From assembly GCA_001632435.1 (NCBI GenBank), contig KV423922.1, forward strand, positions 256,983 to 320,982: a DNA stretch of 64,000 nucleotides. Direction: 5' to 3'. A program made the position numbers and the translations under genes. This DNA comes from Calocera cornea HHB12733 (taxonomy: Eukaryota > Basidiomycota > Dacrymycetes > Dacrymycetales > Dacrymycetaceae). Below the pieces are notes generated by a model. That model was not told the origin of the DNA and made no database searches. It saw nothing but the letters and a program-made list of their open reading frames with translations. Shown piece after piece: positions 11,984 through 23,665 of the stretch. Each line of letters opens with the position of its first letter. Position 1 is the first letter of the stretch.

Positions 11984-12420
11984 CACGGCGAGAGGTGATG
12001 GATTGTCAGAAAGGGACGGTGAGAAGCGGGCAGAGGGGTAGCCATCGTTGGGAATGCGTTTCGAGTTGTAAGGGACTCCGGGGCGACGCCTGTGACGTCG
12101 TTCTATTGATAGCTCACGTTCACGTGTGACCCACCTGTCCGCAAGTCGTTTCCTCCCGCCCTGTCCTTGTTCTCTCCAGTCACCTGTATCACCGAACAAA
12201 CATACTCGACGACGCCAATGCACCTCCGCCTGCACGTGTATCCCTTTGTCAGTTCTGGCCCAGCGGAGTTACGCAGTGTGGTGTGGTGTCTCCGCCACCC
12301 CGCGTAGCCCATCAAGGCCCACCCCAATAGGGTGTTGGCCTAACAATCACCACGCGTACACATACATCTGAGCTTGCTTCGAGCATATAAGAACCAAGGG
12401 ATCCTGGGACGACGTCTTCT
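11984..12420. other. Divergent promoter region, aminotransferase and CxxC/TPR-like gene 1
   Basis: Both neighbouring genes start outward from this stretch. A TATA-like box sits near its right end. I see no gene in it. Confidence 0.5.
12382..12391 (+). promoter_or_regulatory. TATA-like element of CxxC/TPR-like gene 1
   Basis: The sequence AGCATATAAG lies about 35 nt upstream of the first ATG at 12421. That is close enough that translation may instead start at the second in-frame ATG at 12442. Confidence 0.45.
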
Positions 12421-13792
12421 ATGACCAGGCTGACCATCGACATGGCTCGCAAAGGCAAGACAGGTAAGCCGAAAACGACCACGGAAACGTCTCTGGTGCG
12501 TCGGAACCCTGGCGTGGTTTCGCAGTGTGTACCCTTCTGGGAGTTCTTCGGCAGACCGGAAGCACTACCGGCGTGCCGTGCCTCTCTCTATGCCGACCAC
12601 AATGCTGATGATTGCATGACCTGCCTCGAGCAGAAGATCGCGTATGAGGTGTTCAATGGTTGGTTGCATTGCGCTTCTCTAAGCAGACACAACTGACGTC
12701 AAATATCCAGGAGGCTGTACTCCACAAACTTTCATGTCGTTGGCACGGGCCATCCAACACGATCTCTCCCTGGAGGCGCCGGAATGTTCAGCAAACTCCG
12801 GACGTCGACGAGCTCTGAAGCAAGCCATCCTCAGCTACTGCGGCGCCGCATCGGTACGCGATCGCAAGAACGCACTTCTCCTCTGCACTCTGGGCATCTG
12901 GCGCGGTCTGTTCCACGAGGACGCCGATGATCTAAAGGGCGCGCTGGATGATTTCACGAAAGTGATCGAGCTCGACCCGCCGAACGTCGTAGCGGAGTAT
13001 CATATTGGCGTAATCTACGACTATCTCGCAACACAAGAGATCGCCAAGAACACGCGGAACAAGACCGAGTGCCTGCATAGGGCCCGGGAGAAGTACACGC
13101 TCGCGTTGGACGCGTTTGAGACTGCCTCGCATCCTAGAGCGGATATGGTCCGGCAGCGAATTGCAGCGCTGGCTGATTTCCAACCGGGAGATCGCGTCGA
13201 GGCGATGCCTTTCCTCCCAATCTCAGCGTGGATCGCTGAAAACCGTGACACGGTGACAGGGTCCGATCTTGAGGGTACAGAGGGTTCTTGGGACGCGGTC
13301 GCGGTAGCCCATGAGGTGAAAACGGAAGAACCCCTCAACATAACCCGGTTCGAGACGGACGATCCGACACTGACTGCGGTGGTCAAGGGAGTGATCGAGG
13401 ACAACTCGGTACGAACGAAGAGACGCCGGCGGGTGAAGAAGGCTGTTGATGGCCAGTTCGCTAAGTTACTGGCACATCTGTGCCCCGACGAGAACTCCGA
13501 TCTGTCTCGAAGAGCTGTGAGGGACAAGCTTATGGAACACTTCCGTCAGGTGCAGGGCACTGAAGGGACTATCAAAGATGAGCTGCTGAAAGTCTTGGAG
13601 TTCTTCGGCGATTGTGAAGGATCTGTGCGTACATTGGCAACCAGCACCGCAACGAAGCAACGCAACGCAGCTGTAAAGAACGCATTCGGCAAGCCGCTTT
13701 CTGTTCTACCTGTTACGAGTCGGGAAAGTTCTTGGTGGCCTAGAAGCTCAGACAACCGCGTACAGCGGCTATCTGAGATGTACTCTATCTGA
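12421..13792 (+). CDS. CxxC/TPR-like protein, family member 1
   Basis: The exons are 12421-12658 and 12711-13792, giving 439 aa, or about 432 if the ATG at 12442 is used. I do not recognise a named family. The first exon ends with a short Cys motif, DDCMTCLEQ. The next part has TPR-like helices (GALDDFTKVIELDPPNVVAEYHI and REKYTLALDAFE). A basic stretch (RTKRRRRVKK, about residue 325) could be a nuclear signal. The C-terminal half is mostly helical and charged. Two other genes in this window share the N-terminal CxxC box, a phase-1 intron soon after it, and TPR-like helices (29850-31075 and 33605-34470), so I treat them as paralogues. No reaction or partner is visible. TPR scaffolds usually mediate protein-protein contacts, and that is only a general expectation here. 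Confidence 0.7.
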
Positions 13793-14024
13793 GAGGAGGG
13801 CGTACAAATATGACTCATCTGCAATACGATCTGTGTGTGACATGTGCAAGAGGCGATCGGCGGAATGGCTCCGAGTGTTCTGGATTCTGCCGGAACGTGA
13901 CCGAATGGGAGCCGTGACTGGTGACTATGACTGCTGTGACATAAAGCGAAGTAACGACGACACTTGACGCGTCTCGGTTTGTTCCGTACCATCACCACGA
14001 CCACAGTGCTTCGTTCATCCCTCC

Positions 14025-16528
14025 ATGGAACAACTCACACGAAACGCTATCTCCCAGATCATAACTGCCAAGTCCTTTGACAACTTCAAGCCTGTCGTTC
14101 AGCTGTTGCATATTCAGAGGGTTGCGGCGACGCGAGCAGGTGCCCCGGATCAAGTCCGGTGCGCATATATATAGCCCTCTTGCATTCTGTAGAGCTAACT
14201 AGTGACTAGGCTTAAGCTGAGCGACGGACGGCGTTGGACCCATGCACTGTTGGCCCCACGCCAGCTTAGTTCCGCGATGGACGGTCTCCTGAACAAGTTC
14301 TGCCTCCTAAGACTGAACGACTTCAGTCGTAATCCGGTTCAAGACAAGCAGTGGGCTGACCTCCAGACTTGGACTTTGGGAGTGACTGAGACTCGTTGGG
14401 ACAGGGTTGTTATCGTCAAGGCGCTCGATGTTGTCAAACAAGAGAAAGAAGGGCTCGGTGATCCGCAACCCATCGACATTCATGGGCCAACTTTCGTTCA
14501 GGAAACTGGAGTCGCCACGCCCGTCCTCTCTGGTCAATCCAAGCTAAATAGAATATCTGGCAAACCAACCACCACAGGTTTCAACTCTGTGTCTAGCATG
14601 AACGGCCAGCCTGCTATCACCCCGCTTTCGGAAGTGAGCTCCTATTGCAATAAGTACGTTTAAACCAAGCTGCAAATGCGGTAGATTCTGAACCATTTTT
14701 CTCGTGGCCAGGTGGACAGTCAAGGCGAGAATTAGCCAGAAGTCGGATATTCGCACGTGGTCGAACGAAAGAAGCAGCGGACACCTCTTCAGCTTTGTGA
14801 TGATGGACGAGACCGTATGCATCTGCTTCTGGCTGAGAACTCCTCCCCTTAACTCCCTCCTTGCAGATGTCCATAAAAGCCACCGCGTTCAAAGATGAAG
14901 TGGACAAGTTCTTCGACCAAGTTCAGGAAGGCCGCGTAAGTCTTGCCGCGTCGCGCTATCTACGGAACTCATCTTCTCTCCCAAGGTTTACCACATATCG
15001 AGAGGAAGGGTCGTGCCTGGCGAGTCCCTTTCTCTTGACAGGTCGTGTCTCGTCTGATTAGTTTGATAAGCCAAGAAACAGTTCAACAAAACCGATAATG
15101 ACTTTGAAGTCATCTTGGGAAAGGATACTACGATAGAAGAGGTAATGTTCATTATGATGTTATGTAGTCTGGCGCAGACTTAACAGCTATTCCCCAGTGT
15201 GAAGACGAATCGAACGTGCCCGAAATCGATCAGTCGTACACACCATTGGCAAATTTGCAGGACCTCAACAAAGATCAGCTTTGCAGTTAGCAATCGCAAC
15301 TCACAACATGCCATCATTCTTAACGCTCTTGCACAGATATTTTGGGCATTGTAACAGAGATTGGTCAGGTATTTGAGACGGTTACGAGGAAGACCCAGCG
15401 TGCAGTAAGTCAACGACGTTGAGACGTGGCGTACGCAAAGTACACGACTCTGATCATGCATACGCGCAGGTCTCCAAGAGAGATCTCACCATTGTCGATC
15501 GTTCCGGATTCAGTTGTCGCATCACTCTCTGGGGGAAAATAGCGGACGACTTCGACGTCCCGGTGAACCCAGTTATCTCGTTCCGTGGACTCAGAGTCGG
15601 CGACTTCAATGGACGGAGCTTGAGTTACGAAAACGGAACTAGTAGAATGGAGATTCAACCGGATTCGGAAGAAGCTCATGCTATGCGCGGATGGTGAGGT
15701 CACAACTTGCACAGCTGAGAACTTCCACTGACAACTACAGGTTCGAGGCGGTCGGAGCTACTCAAACTTACACAGCTTGTCAAGGAACGTCTGCGCCTCA
15801 AGGCACCAGCGCTGGTCTGGATCGAAAGGAGCTTCTGAGCATTGCGGATGTGATAAACAGCAATATCGGCATGGAGAAGGCTGAATACTTCACTGTCAAG
15901 CTTCGAATCTTGTGGACCCCAAATCGGGAAAGCACTTTCAGTTATCCGGCGTGCCGAACTGCAAAGTGCCAGAAGAAGCTTGAAGAGAAAGAGGACACTG
16001 ACCAATGGCAGTGTGCGAAGTGCGACACAGTCTGGGACGAACCAGAGTACCGGTAACTCAAGCTGCTTCAGTCTGTTGCGTGATGACCTTGGTGACACGC
16101 ATACAGCTACACCACCAGGATCGGGGCAGCCGACCATAAAGAGTCGGCTTGGTTCAGTGTTTTCGATGAAGTTGCAGCGCAGCTGTTCGAGATGAAGGCC
16201 ATTGATTTGCAAAACCTAAAGGTACACCATTGGTCCAGCCTTGTTACAGATGATGGAGCATAAGTGAACATCTACTCCAGGAAAGCGATGAACATGGGTT
16301 TGCACGGCAGATGAGGGTTCCTCAAAGCAAGCAGTACTACTTCAAGTGCAAAGCTCAGGAGAGCATTGTCAATGTGAGTACTAATGTTTGCTCTTTGAAG
16401 AGTGGCCAGTGATCCGTTCACAGTCCCAGTCTCGTGTGAAGTACACCATCCTGAAGGCCTTTCCTATCCACTACATCACCGAGATTAAGCAGTTGATCCG
16501 TACGATGAAAGAGAGCTATGATTCCTGA
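14025..16528 (+). CDS. RFA1: Replication protein A large subunit (RPA70)
   Basis: There are fourteen exons: 14025-14158, 14210-14350, 14405-14653, 14712-14814, 14867-14935, 14986-15012, 15076-15141, 15198-15285, 15337-15404, 15470-15693, 15741-16052, 16107-16221, 16281-16373 and 16424-16528, about 597 aa. RPA1 binds single-stranded DNA in replication, repair and recombination as part of a heterotrimer. Domain order is the RPA70N OB fold (KPVVQLLHIQRV; VVIVKALDVV), a linker, DBD-A (WTVKARISQKSDIRTW; KATAFKDEVDKFF), DBD-B (SKRDLTIVDRSG; FRGLRVGDFNGRSLS) and DBD-C with a four-cysteine zinc site (CRTAKC ... CAKC, about residues 465-490). Length matches yeast and human RPA1. The exon 6/7 junction is the least sure, because two donors are possible (15010 or 15013). 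Intron 2 is 54 nt and stop-free in frame. Confidence 0.95.
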
Positions 16529-16781
16529 TCGCCTTGAGATTGTTCTCAGCAAAGCATACTTGATGCACACCTACTCTGACATTCAAGTCGCGTAATGATG
16601 ACGCTGACGTACCACACTGCATTCGTACCCGTAGTCCCTATTGAAATCAAACTGTACCATACCATGCTGCGGTCAATACCAAACATGCCATTAATCCTCA
16701 GGTGTAGATACGCCACAGAGCCGAAAGGCTAGTCCTTGTAGACTACTGTACAGTGGTGGGACAGGAGTGCATCCGGGCCAT

Positions 16782-19700
16782 CTAAAGCTTCGACGTTGTT
16801 GTCCCGTTTGGAGTTCCGTTTTTTGCAGGGATGTCGAGGTCGATCTGCGGTACCGGAAGGGCAGCCTTGCTCTGAAGGAGGCCGGCCTGGAATGTTGGCA
16901 CATCTTCGATGAGGACAGCGTCGGCGGACAGCTTGACATCGTCTGCTGCCGGGGCGGCCTTGGCTGGATGGTCCCTGGCCGCCTTGTTGAGGGCCGACAT
17001 GACCTCCTTTGCTGCGTCCTTGGGTAACTGTACGCTGGCCATGAAGCCCTGCATGAACTCCGTCACGGCAGACAACGGAGGCTCTGGAGTTGACAAAGCA
17101 AAGTACTGGTCTTCCTGTATCGGCAGGTTGTGCTCCTTGAGTGTCGGCAGCAGCGCCTTGGCAGCGTCCATCGTGAACTTCGGCACCGCGGCACCCTTGC
17201 CCTTCGAGCGCATGTGCACCGAGAGCTTGGCGCGAGTTGACGATGACTGATGGATATGTTGCATGAAGAAGTCGATCACGTCCTGCTTTGTCAGCTTGCG
17301 GGTCTCTTCAGCGTCGATGAAGCGGCGCATGAAGTCCATGTATCCGCTGTGGATCGTTCCCAGGAACCGATGCGACTCCTCGTTGAGGTTCTTCAGCTTC
17401 TGGAGACGCTTCTCGTTCAGGCCCGCCTTGAGCTTCTGGAACTCATCCTCGGACATCTCCTCCAGATGTGTCTTCATGAAGTCGAAGAACACTTCGACTC
17501 GGCTCTCCAGGTAGACCGGATCGCGTTCACTCTGGATGGCGAGCCGTAAGCCGAGAGTGCCAGCGAGGGGGAAGACCTGGCTGAAGACGATGTAGCCGAG
17601 CTGCTCCTTGGTCCGGAGCTCCGTGAAGCAGGGCTCGTGGATGATGTGGGCAAACAGGGCCAGCAGAGCCCGCTTGCGAACGTCCGTGTACTCTCCATCT
17701 ATCTGGACATAGTAAGACAGCGAGCTGTTGGGGTCGTCCTCTAGCGGCACGTCCTTTTGGAGCACCGAGTTGGAGGCTGAGAAACGCATCAGTCTCCATA
17801 TCTCCGCTGAGCAGCGGACACTCACGATGCGGCAGGAGGTACGCCCTGTCCTTGATCTTTTCTGCCGCGGTCAGTGGCCTGGGTGACAGCGTGCTCTCGA
17901 CCGTCTTGGCCATATGCAAGGCCTGCTCCTCGGACAGATTGCCCGTGATCAAGACTTGGATGTTCATGCGGGACAGGAGGTCCTTGGCATGGCTCTCGAC
18001 CTCGTCGAGGGTGAGCGCCTCCAGCTCCTGCAGCTTGACGTCGTTCGTCCACAGGCGGTCCTTCATGACATGGGTGAGCCACCAGTCGGCCTGGATGTAG
18101 GGCTGGTCCCTGTCAAAGTTTGCGTACGTCTCGCGCAGGTCCTGCTTGAGCACGTCGAACCGCTCCTGCTCCATCCTGAGCGCCTTGATGCGCTCGACGA
18201 CGGTCTGTACGAGCACGGGCAGCTTGTCGCTGTACCCCTCGACGTTGATCTCGAACGAGTCCGAGTGGCCGCCCGCGCCAAAGTACAGCCCGGCGAGGCT
18301 GGCAACGTACGAATACTCGTTGAGCGCGTCGCGGACGAGCTCGCCGAACATGCGCGTCTTGAGGCCCTGCCGCGGGGTGATGTTGCACACCGGGGAGCGC
18401 AGGTCGATGTACACGTTCGCCTTGGGCACGAGGAACTGGTCGTCCTTCTTGTGCCAAACGGAGGCGACGGGGGAGGAGTAGATGAGCTGCGGGCGCTTGG
18501 CGGGCTTCTCCACAGGCCGGTCGAGGTCGACCGTGAGGTTCTCGGGGACGAAGGCGTTGCGCTCCGGCAGGTGGAGCTCTGCAATATCGTTGTTCTGCTC
18601 CGCGCGGGCCCAGAACGTCTCGGGCAGCCTCTGCTGCCCGTACTCGGTGCCATACCATTTCTCCTTGTTGCCCAGCCGCTCGGCCGGCATGTCCTGCGAG
18701 ACGAGCATGAGGGTGCTTGTCCTCGGGGTGAGGTAGGCGAGGACGTCGCGGACCTGCTGCTCGTCCCAGGTGCGGGCGAGCGCGTGGGTGGAGAGCAGCT
18801 TGTCCCGCGGGTACGGCTTGGTGATCTCGGCCGCGACGAAGGAGGCGACGCGCTCCGCGGGCTGCTTCTCGAGGAAGTCAAAGTTGATCTTGCTGATCTG
18901 GATGAGCTCCTCCTGCATCCAGGCCGGGAAGGGCGACGACTGCAGCAGGGCGATGTACTTGTACACCGCGATCGCGACGTCCTCGTAGTGGTCTGCCCGC
19001 AGGTGTCAGTCTATGCTCACTCTCCCTAACTGTCGTCACGCACCCATCCCCTCCTTGGTCAGCTGCACGCCAACCTTGAAGAACATGAACCCTCTGCCGG
19101 CGGCATGCTTCCCCGCGCTCAAGCCGAGCGCCCACCCCTTCTTCTTGAGGTACGCAAACAGGCTTCCGGGCCCCTCATGCCCCAGGAAATGCATCAAGAA
19201 GTCGGCGGGCTTGACGAGGTAGGCCGGTGCCTGCCAGGGGATGTTCCAGTTGATATCCAGGCTGCGGAAGTCCATCACGCTCTTGGCGCAGGTGAGGGTG
19301 CCGAGCTGGTCCGGCCCGTACGCGGGCTCCTCGTACATCGGCAGGCCCGCGAGGTTGCGGTTCGGCACGGGGGAGAAGAGCTCGGCGACGCGCGCCTCGA
19401 GCTCGTCGAGCGGGTCGCGGCCGTACACGCACAGGCCCATCCGCTCGGCGCCGTAGGACTGCTCCCACCAGCGGATGAGCTTGTCGCGCGCGTCCAGCCC
19501 GCCGTTCACGTTCGCGCCCAGGGAGACGGCGTTTCCCGAGCCGAACTTTGTCCAGACGTGGCCTGGCCGCGCGAGGGACTTGGACAGCTGGAAGAGCCGC
19601 CAGCCGTCCGTCTGCAGGTTCTTCTTGTGCTCGCTGTCCACCGCTTGGATCTCTTTCATCGTCGCGTCTTTGCTGAACAGCGGGGAGTGGAAGAAGGGCG

Positions 19701-20491
19701 CGAAGCGCTCCAGGGCCGCTGCAGGGGAGTCAGCGGGGGGCTAAGTGGGACGAACGAAAGCGACGCACGAAAGAGCTGCGAGGCGTTGATGTGGAAGTAG
19801 TAGTTCGTGTTGGACGTCGCGGTGTACGCGTTCGTCCCGCCTCCATGGGTCTGGATGAACTCCTGGTAGTCGTTCTCCTTCGGGAACTGGGCGGCCGTCA
19901 GCGCTGGCACTGGGTGATCCAGGCCCGAAACGCACCTGCTTCGTCCCCATGAAGCTGAGATGCTCGCAAAAGTGGGCGCACCCAGGCACGTCCCACGGGT
20001 CGTCCAAGTGGCCGACACCAATGTCCATCGCGGCGCCTGCCCTGTCCGTCTCGGGATCGCGGATCAAGAGGACCTGGAGGCCATTGGCGAGCTTGAGCAG
20101 GCGGTACTCGTTCTTGTCGTTTTTTGGGACCTCCTGGGGGAGGGGGAAGACGGAGTGGGCAGCACCAGGAAGCGGGGAGGGGACGAAGCCGTGTGATGGG
20201 ACGGGGAGGAAGGAGACGGCTNNNNNNNNNNNNNNNNNNNNNNNNNNNNNNNNNNNNNNNNNNNNNNNNNNNNNNNNNNNNNNNNNNNNNNNNNNNNNNN
20301 NNNNNNNNNNNNNNNNNNNNNNNNNNNNNNNGGCGGACGAGGGCGTGCGAGTGCCGCTGCTGGGCGGGAGCGCAGTGTCTCTGTGCGAGGCGTGCGAGGA
20401 CGTGCGATCGTGGTAGGCTGCTGGTGTGGATGGGGGTGGGGGCGGGGGTGGGACGGTGGGAGCGCACGAGGGAAGCCAGCGTGCGCTGCAT
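16782..20491 (-). CDS. STE23: Insulin-degrading enzyme homologue (M16A zinc metalloprotease), gap inside
   Basis: The exons are 19936-20491 (containing the gap), 19769-19886, 19044-19718, 17826-18992 and 16782-17776. About 1,080 codons are visible downstream of the gap. The inverted zinc motif is HFCEH (in CAHFCEHLSFMGTKQ), with the third ligand in AVDSEHKKN. The four-domain M16A length, GNAVSLGANV and FRTKEQLGY-type (LRTKEQLGYIV) segments fit IDE/Ste23/Axl1. Such enzymes degrade small amphipathic peptides, and yeast Ste23 also processes a-factor. The first exon begins MQRTLASLVRS with many Arg and few acidic residues, so a mitochondrial targeting form is possible. The run of N at 20222-20331 falls near the N-terminus. 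The frames on its two sides do not join as drawn, so the gap length is not real or it hides an intron. Confidence 0.92.
20222..20331. other. Assembly gap, 110 N
   Basis: This is a run of unknown bases inside the 5' coding part of the STE23 gene. Its true length and content are unknown. It is an assembly artefact, not a biological feature. Confidence 0.99.
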
Positions 20492-21143
20492 GCCCTGAGT
20501 CCGCCGGCCGTGTCCTGTCTCTCCACTCTGCCTGGCTGCACCAGAATCCCACAGTCACCTTGGCTCGGCCTTGGAATGCAACGGGGCGAGGCGCGAATGT
20601 GGGCGAGGCGAGGCGCGAGGCGCGTCGATGACGACGTTCTGGCCGCCTTTTGTGCTCCCACCGTTCGAATCCGCCAACAAATCCGCCAGGGCGTGCTGAC
20701 CGTGTGCTGGAAAATTGATCCCGGACGCGCGTCCCTTACCACAAACCATCGACTCGCGCCAATGGACTTTCCAACACCTTTGAGACAGACTTCCCTACAT
20801 CTTGGGATTATCGAAAATTGAACACTGTGCAAGGTGGAACGTGGAGGAATACACCGCTTTGACGACCATCACGGTCACCGTGCATTTCCTTTGTGACGGG
20901 CTCAGAGGGGCTCGCAACCGACGGCCGCCGTGAGAAGTGAAAGACTGGCAGACCTGCTTTTTCTTGTCTCGTTCGCCCGCGTCATGGCTCGCGACCAGGA
21001 AGGTGCCTCTCGGGGGGATGTAACCACGAAAAATGCATATTGGGTATCAAGCGTTCCAGATCCAGTACCCTACCGGGTCCCCGCTCCTCTCGAGAGCCCC
21101 TCCCTCCTTTTGCCCAAGGGTCAGGCCATGCCAACCTCACGCC
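20492..21143. other. Intergenic, upstream of STE23
   Basis: The left end should be the STE23 promoter and the right end the 3' UTR of the ConA/LamG-like gene. I see no gene. The stretch near 20590-20630 is a GC-rich run of GAGGCGAGGCGCG-like words. Confidence 0.5.
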
Positions 21144-22291
21144 TCACGCCTTGGCGCCATTCCACGCGCTTTCGTACCCCGGGTGCACGGGCTCAGGCGG
21201 GATGAGCGCCCTGACCTCGTCCACGCCCAGCGCGCGGTCCCACACCCTCGCCTCAGCGACCTCTCCGTCCCAGCCCAGCGCGCGCTTGCCGCCCTCCTTC
21301 GCCCGCCCGAGCACGAGCGCGAGGCGCGCCGCGCTCGCCGCGATCCGGAGCGCCTCGTCCGACAGCGCGCTCGTGAACGCGACGTCCCCGTCCCGGTACA
21401 CGGTGAGGCACTTTCCGCTCACGCTCCAGACGAGCGCGAGCCGCGTCCACCCCTCGTGCCACGCGACCCTGTGCGGCGCCTGGCTCGCCGCTGCCCCGCC
21501 CACCCACTGCGCATGCACCAGGTTCGTGCGCTCCGTCCCGAGCCAGAAGAGCGAGTCCCGGAACGAGGACTCGACGGAGAGGATCGCGCGCGGGCCGTCC
21601 TGCTCCGTCCGGGCCGACACGGCGAAGGTGCAGTCGGCCGCGAGGAGGGACTTGGGCAGCGCCGTGACCGTGTACGACGTCGACTTTGTTACGCTGTCTG
21701 GCGTGCCCCTGGCAGAACGTCAGCGAGAGCAGCGGCGGTGGTTAGAGGGAGAGGACAAACCAGCAGTACAGGTGGTACGCCGCCTCCAGCACCGGCCCGC
21801 TGAGCTTGAGCTTGACCGGCTCCTCAGGCAGCTTGGCCGGCACAGCGGGCTCAACCACAGGCACGGGCACGGGCTCGGGAACCGGAGCGGGAGCTGATAC
21901 CGGCTCCATGACCTTTTTCTCTTCGAACTCGCCGGGAATATGCTGCTCCTGCTCCTTCTGCGGCACCTTTGTGGGCGTATGAGGCGGCTGAGGGTGCGGG
22001 TGGACGATGTGCACGGGCGGGTCCTCGCGCGGCTCGAGGTGCTTCGGTTTCTCCTCCAAAGAGCTCTGCGCAGCGTCATCAGCGTCTTCCCTTCCACCCA
22101 CCGCAGGCGGCAGCGGCGAAGCAGGAGGATGGGGGGCGTACCTTGCTCGGCGTGCGCTGGGGCGACCCGTGCCCGTTATGCTCATGATGGTGCTGGTGTT
22201 TCTTCCCGTGCAAAAAGTCGCTCACGATATGGATGCCGTGCCGGATCACCCCCTCGTCGCCCGAGTCGCCGTCGACGTGCTCGCTGGCCAT
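21144..22291 (-). CDS. Concanavalin A/LamG-like domain protein with His/Pro-rich N-terminus
   Basis: The exons are 22142-22291, 21770-22065 and 21144-21708, giving 336 aa. The first exon is acidic and then His-rich (KKHQHHHEHNGH). The second is proline-, valine- and glutamate-rich, with a run of PVP repeats before the fold starts (KLSGPVLEAAYHL). The third encodes a beta-rich domain of about 190 residues with LamG-like features: FRDSLFWLG, WTRLALVWS, KCLTVYRDGD and the closing GEVAEARVWDRALGVDEVRAL. The last pattern is typical of concanavalin A-like folds. There is no signal peptide, so the protein is probably intracellular. The ligand is unknown and the fold call is by pattern only. The splice sites keep frame with both flanking exons. 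Confidence 0.65.
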
Positions 22292-23665
22292 GCTGGATCT
22301 CTTGTTGCTCGGTAGGTGCTGAGGTGCTTCGTACTTCGATGCTCTGGTGCTTTGGGAGCGGGCGCGGGGGCAGCGTCAGGTAGGGCAGTGGTCGATGGCT
22401 AGCGGCCCTCGGCCCCCCTCCAAACAGCGCCTTTATATCACCTCCAGCCCTGGTACGCCCATGGACGGCGAGCGCCGGCACGCAGGTCGTTGCAGAGCCG
22501 AATAGCAGCCCGTATGTCGCCCGCAAGACACTCCGGCCGCTGGGCGTGGGCCGTTTCCGTGATTGAAAGGGAAAGGAATGTACCGGCGTCGGACCCTGTG
22601 CAGCGCCGGTGGGGCGGGAAGCTAGGGGCTGGAAACTACTGTAGAAGAGGAAGCCCTGATTATCAGATCGGAAGCGCCGGTTGTCGTTTCTGGCATTGCG
22701 GTACAGCGGAATGACTGAAGCGTTGATATTGATAAGCCAGCTCTCAGCGATCCCATGCAGAGCATACAGCCAGCTCAGCAAAGCAAGAACGTGGTCCACT
22801 TGCAAGTCGGCCTGGCACCCGCGGCCGCACCCGCAGCCTGGGCCACAAGGGTTCAAGAATCGAGCGCGCCGATTCACTGGGAACTGCCTGCGGCGTGGCG
22901 CACGCTGGGGAACTCTCAAAGCATGTTCGCGCGGAAGTGGGAGGGGGCGTGATTGGATGATGTGGGGCTTGGAAGATATAATGATCAGTGATCAGTGGAC
23001 GAGGGACGAATTGAATGCAGGGAGGAGCGGGGCGCGTAGATTGCCGCGATGCGTAATGCGCTGTTCCGCAGAAGATGAAGCATTGGCGCACTTGGTTGTG
23101 GGCGGGATGAGCAACTACTTAACTGCACAAGGGACTTTGGCCCTGCAGTGCGCTAGCGTCCCCGTCAACTGAGGTAGCTCAACTCCCTTGGCTCAGCATT
23201 CTTTCCAATGGAGGTATGTTGCACAAGGTCATATGTTGAGAACGGCATCGTAGAACGGCACCTCTGGGATACAACACTTGATACATATATTTAGTTACGG
23301 GATCAGGCAGAGATTCTTCTTTACTCCCGTTTAACCCGAAGGAGTTTGCTTCCGCTGAGACACATTTGCTTCCGTGCAATACCTTGCTTCCGGAGATATA
23401 TTTGTATCCGTGTCCCCATTTGCCTCCGCTACTTGGTATGCTTCCGCAGCTTAATGTAATTCCGTTCCTCAGTGTGCATCCGCTACTTCATATAAGTAAT
23501 TCCGCTGACTCCCAAAGACAGACGGCCACGGCCAGATGGACTTCCTGTGGGACAGCGCAGTTCGATTGCAAAGAGTACCATTTTAAGAATCCTGATATAC
23601 AGATAGTTCGTGTCGTAACATGCTCGCTGCTAGGCAGCTTCTGTCCGAACCCTCCTCTCGCACCT
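22292..23665. other. Long intergenic spacer with a minisatellite at its left-strand gene end
   Basis: I see no credible gene in these 1.37 kb. The left half should be promoter of the ConA/LamG-like gene. Positions 23345-23505 carry an 18-bp degenerate tandem repeat, annotated separately, about 160 bp beyond the stop codon of the first permease gene. Confidence 0.5.
23345..23505. repeat. Degenerate 18-bp tandem repeat (about 9 units)
   Basis: The core TTGCTTCCGC-like word recurs with TCCG starting at 23351, 23371, 23389, 23407, 23425, 23443, 23461, 23479 and 23501. Six consecutive intervals are exactly 18 bp, and the ends drift by 2-4 bp. Units differ at several positions, so the array is old. 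It lies in non-coding sequence downstream of the first permease gene. Confidence 0.8.

Noticed and set aside
17914..19029. 371-aa plus-strand frame across the STE23 gene
   Set aside because: It is antisense to clearly conserved M16 protease sequence and resembles no family.
20222..20331. Run of N as a possible repeat array
   Set aside because: It is an assembly gap; no sequence is available.
20655..20680. GTTCGAATCC, resembling a tRNA T-loop
   Set aside because: No acceptor stem, D-arm or anticodon arm could be drawn around it on either strand.
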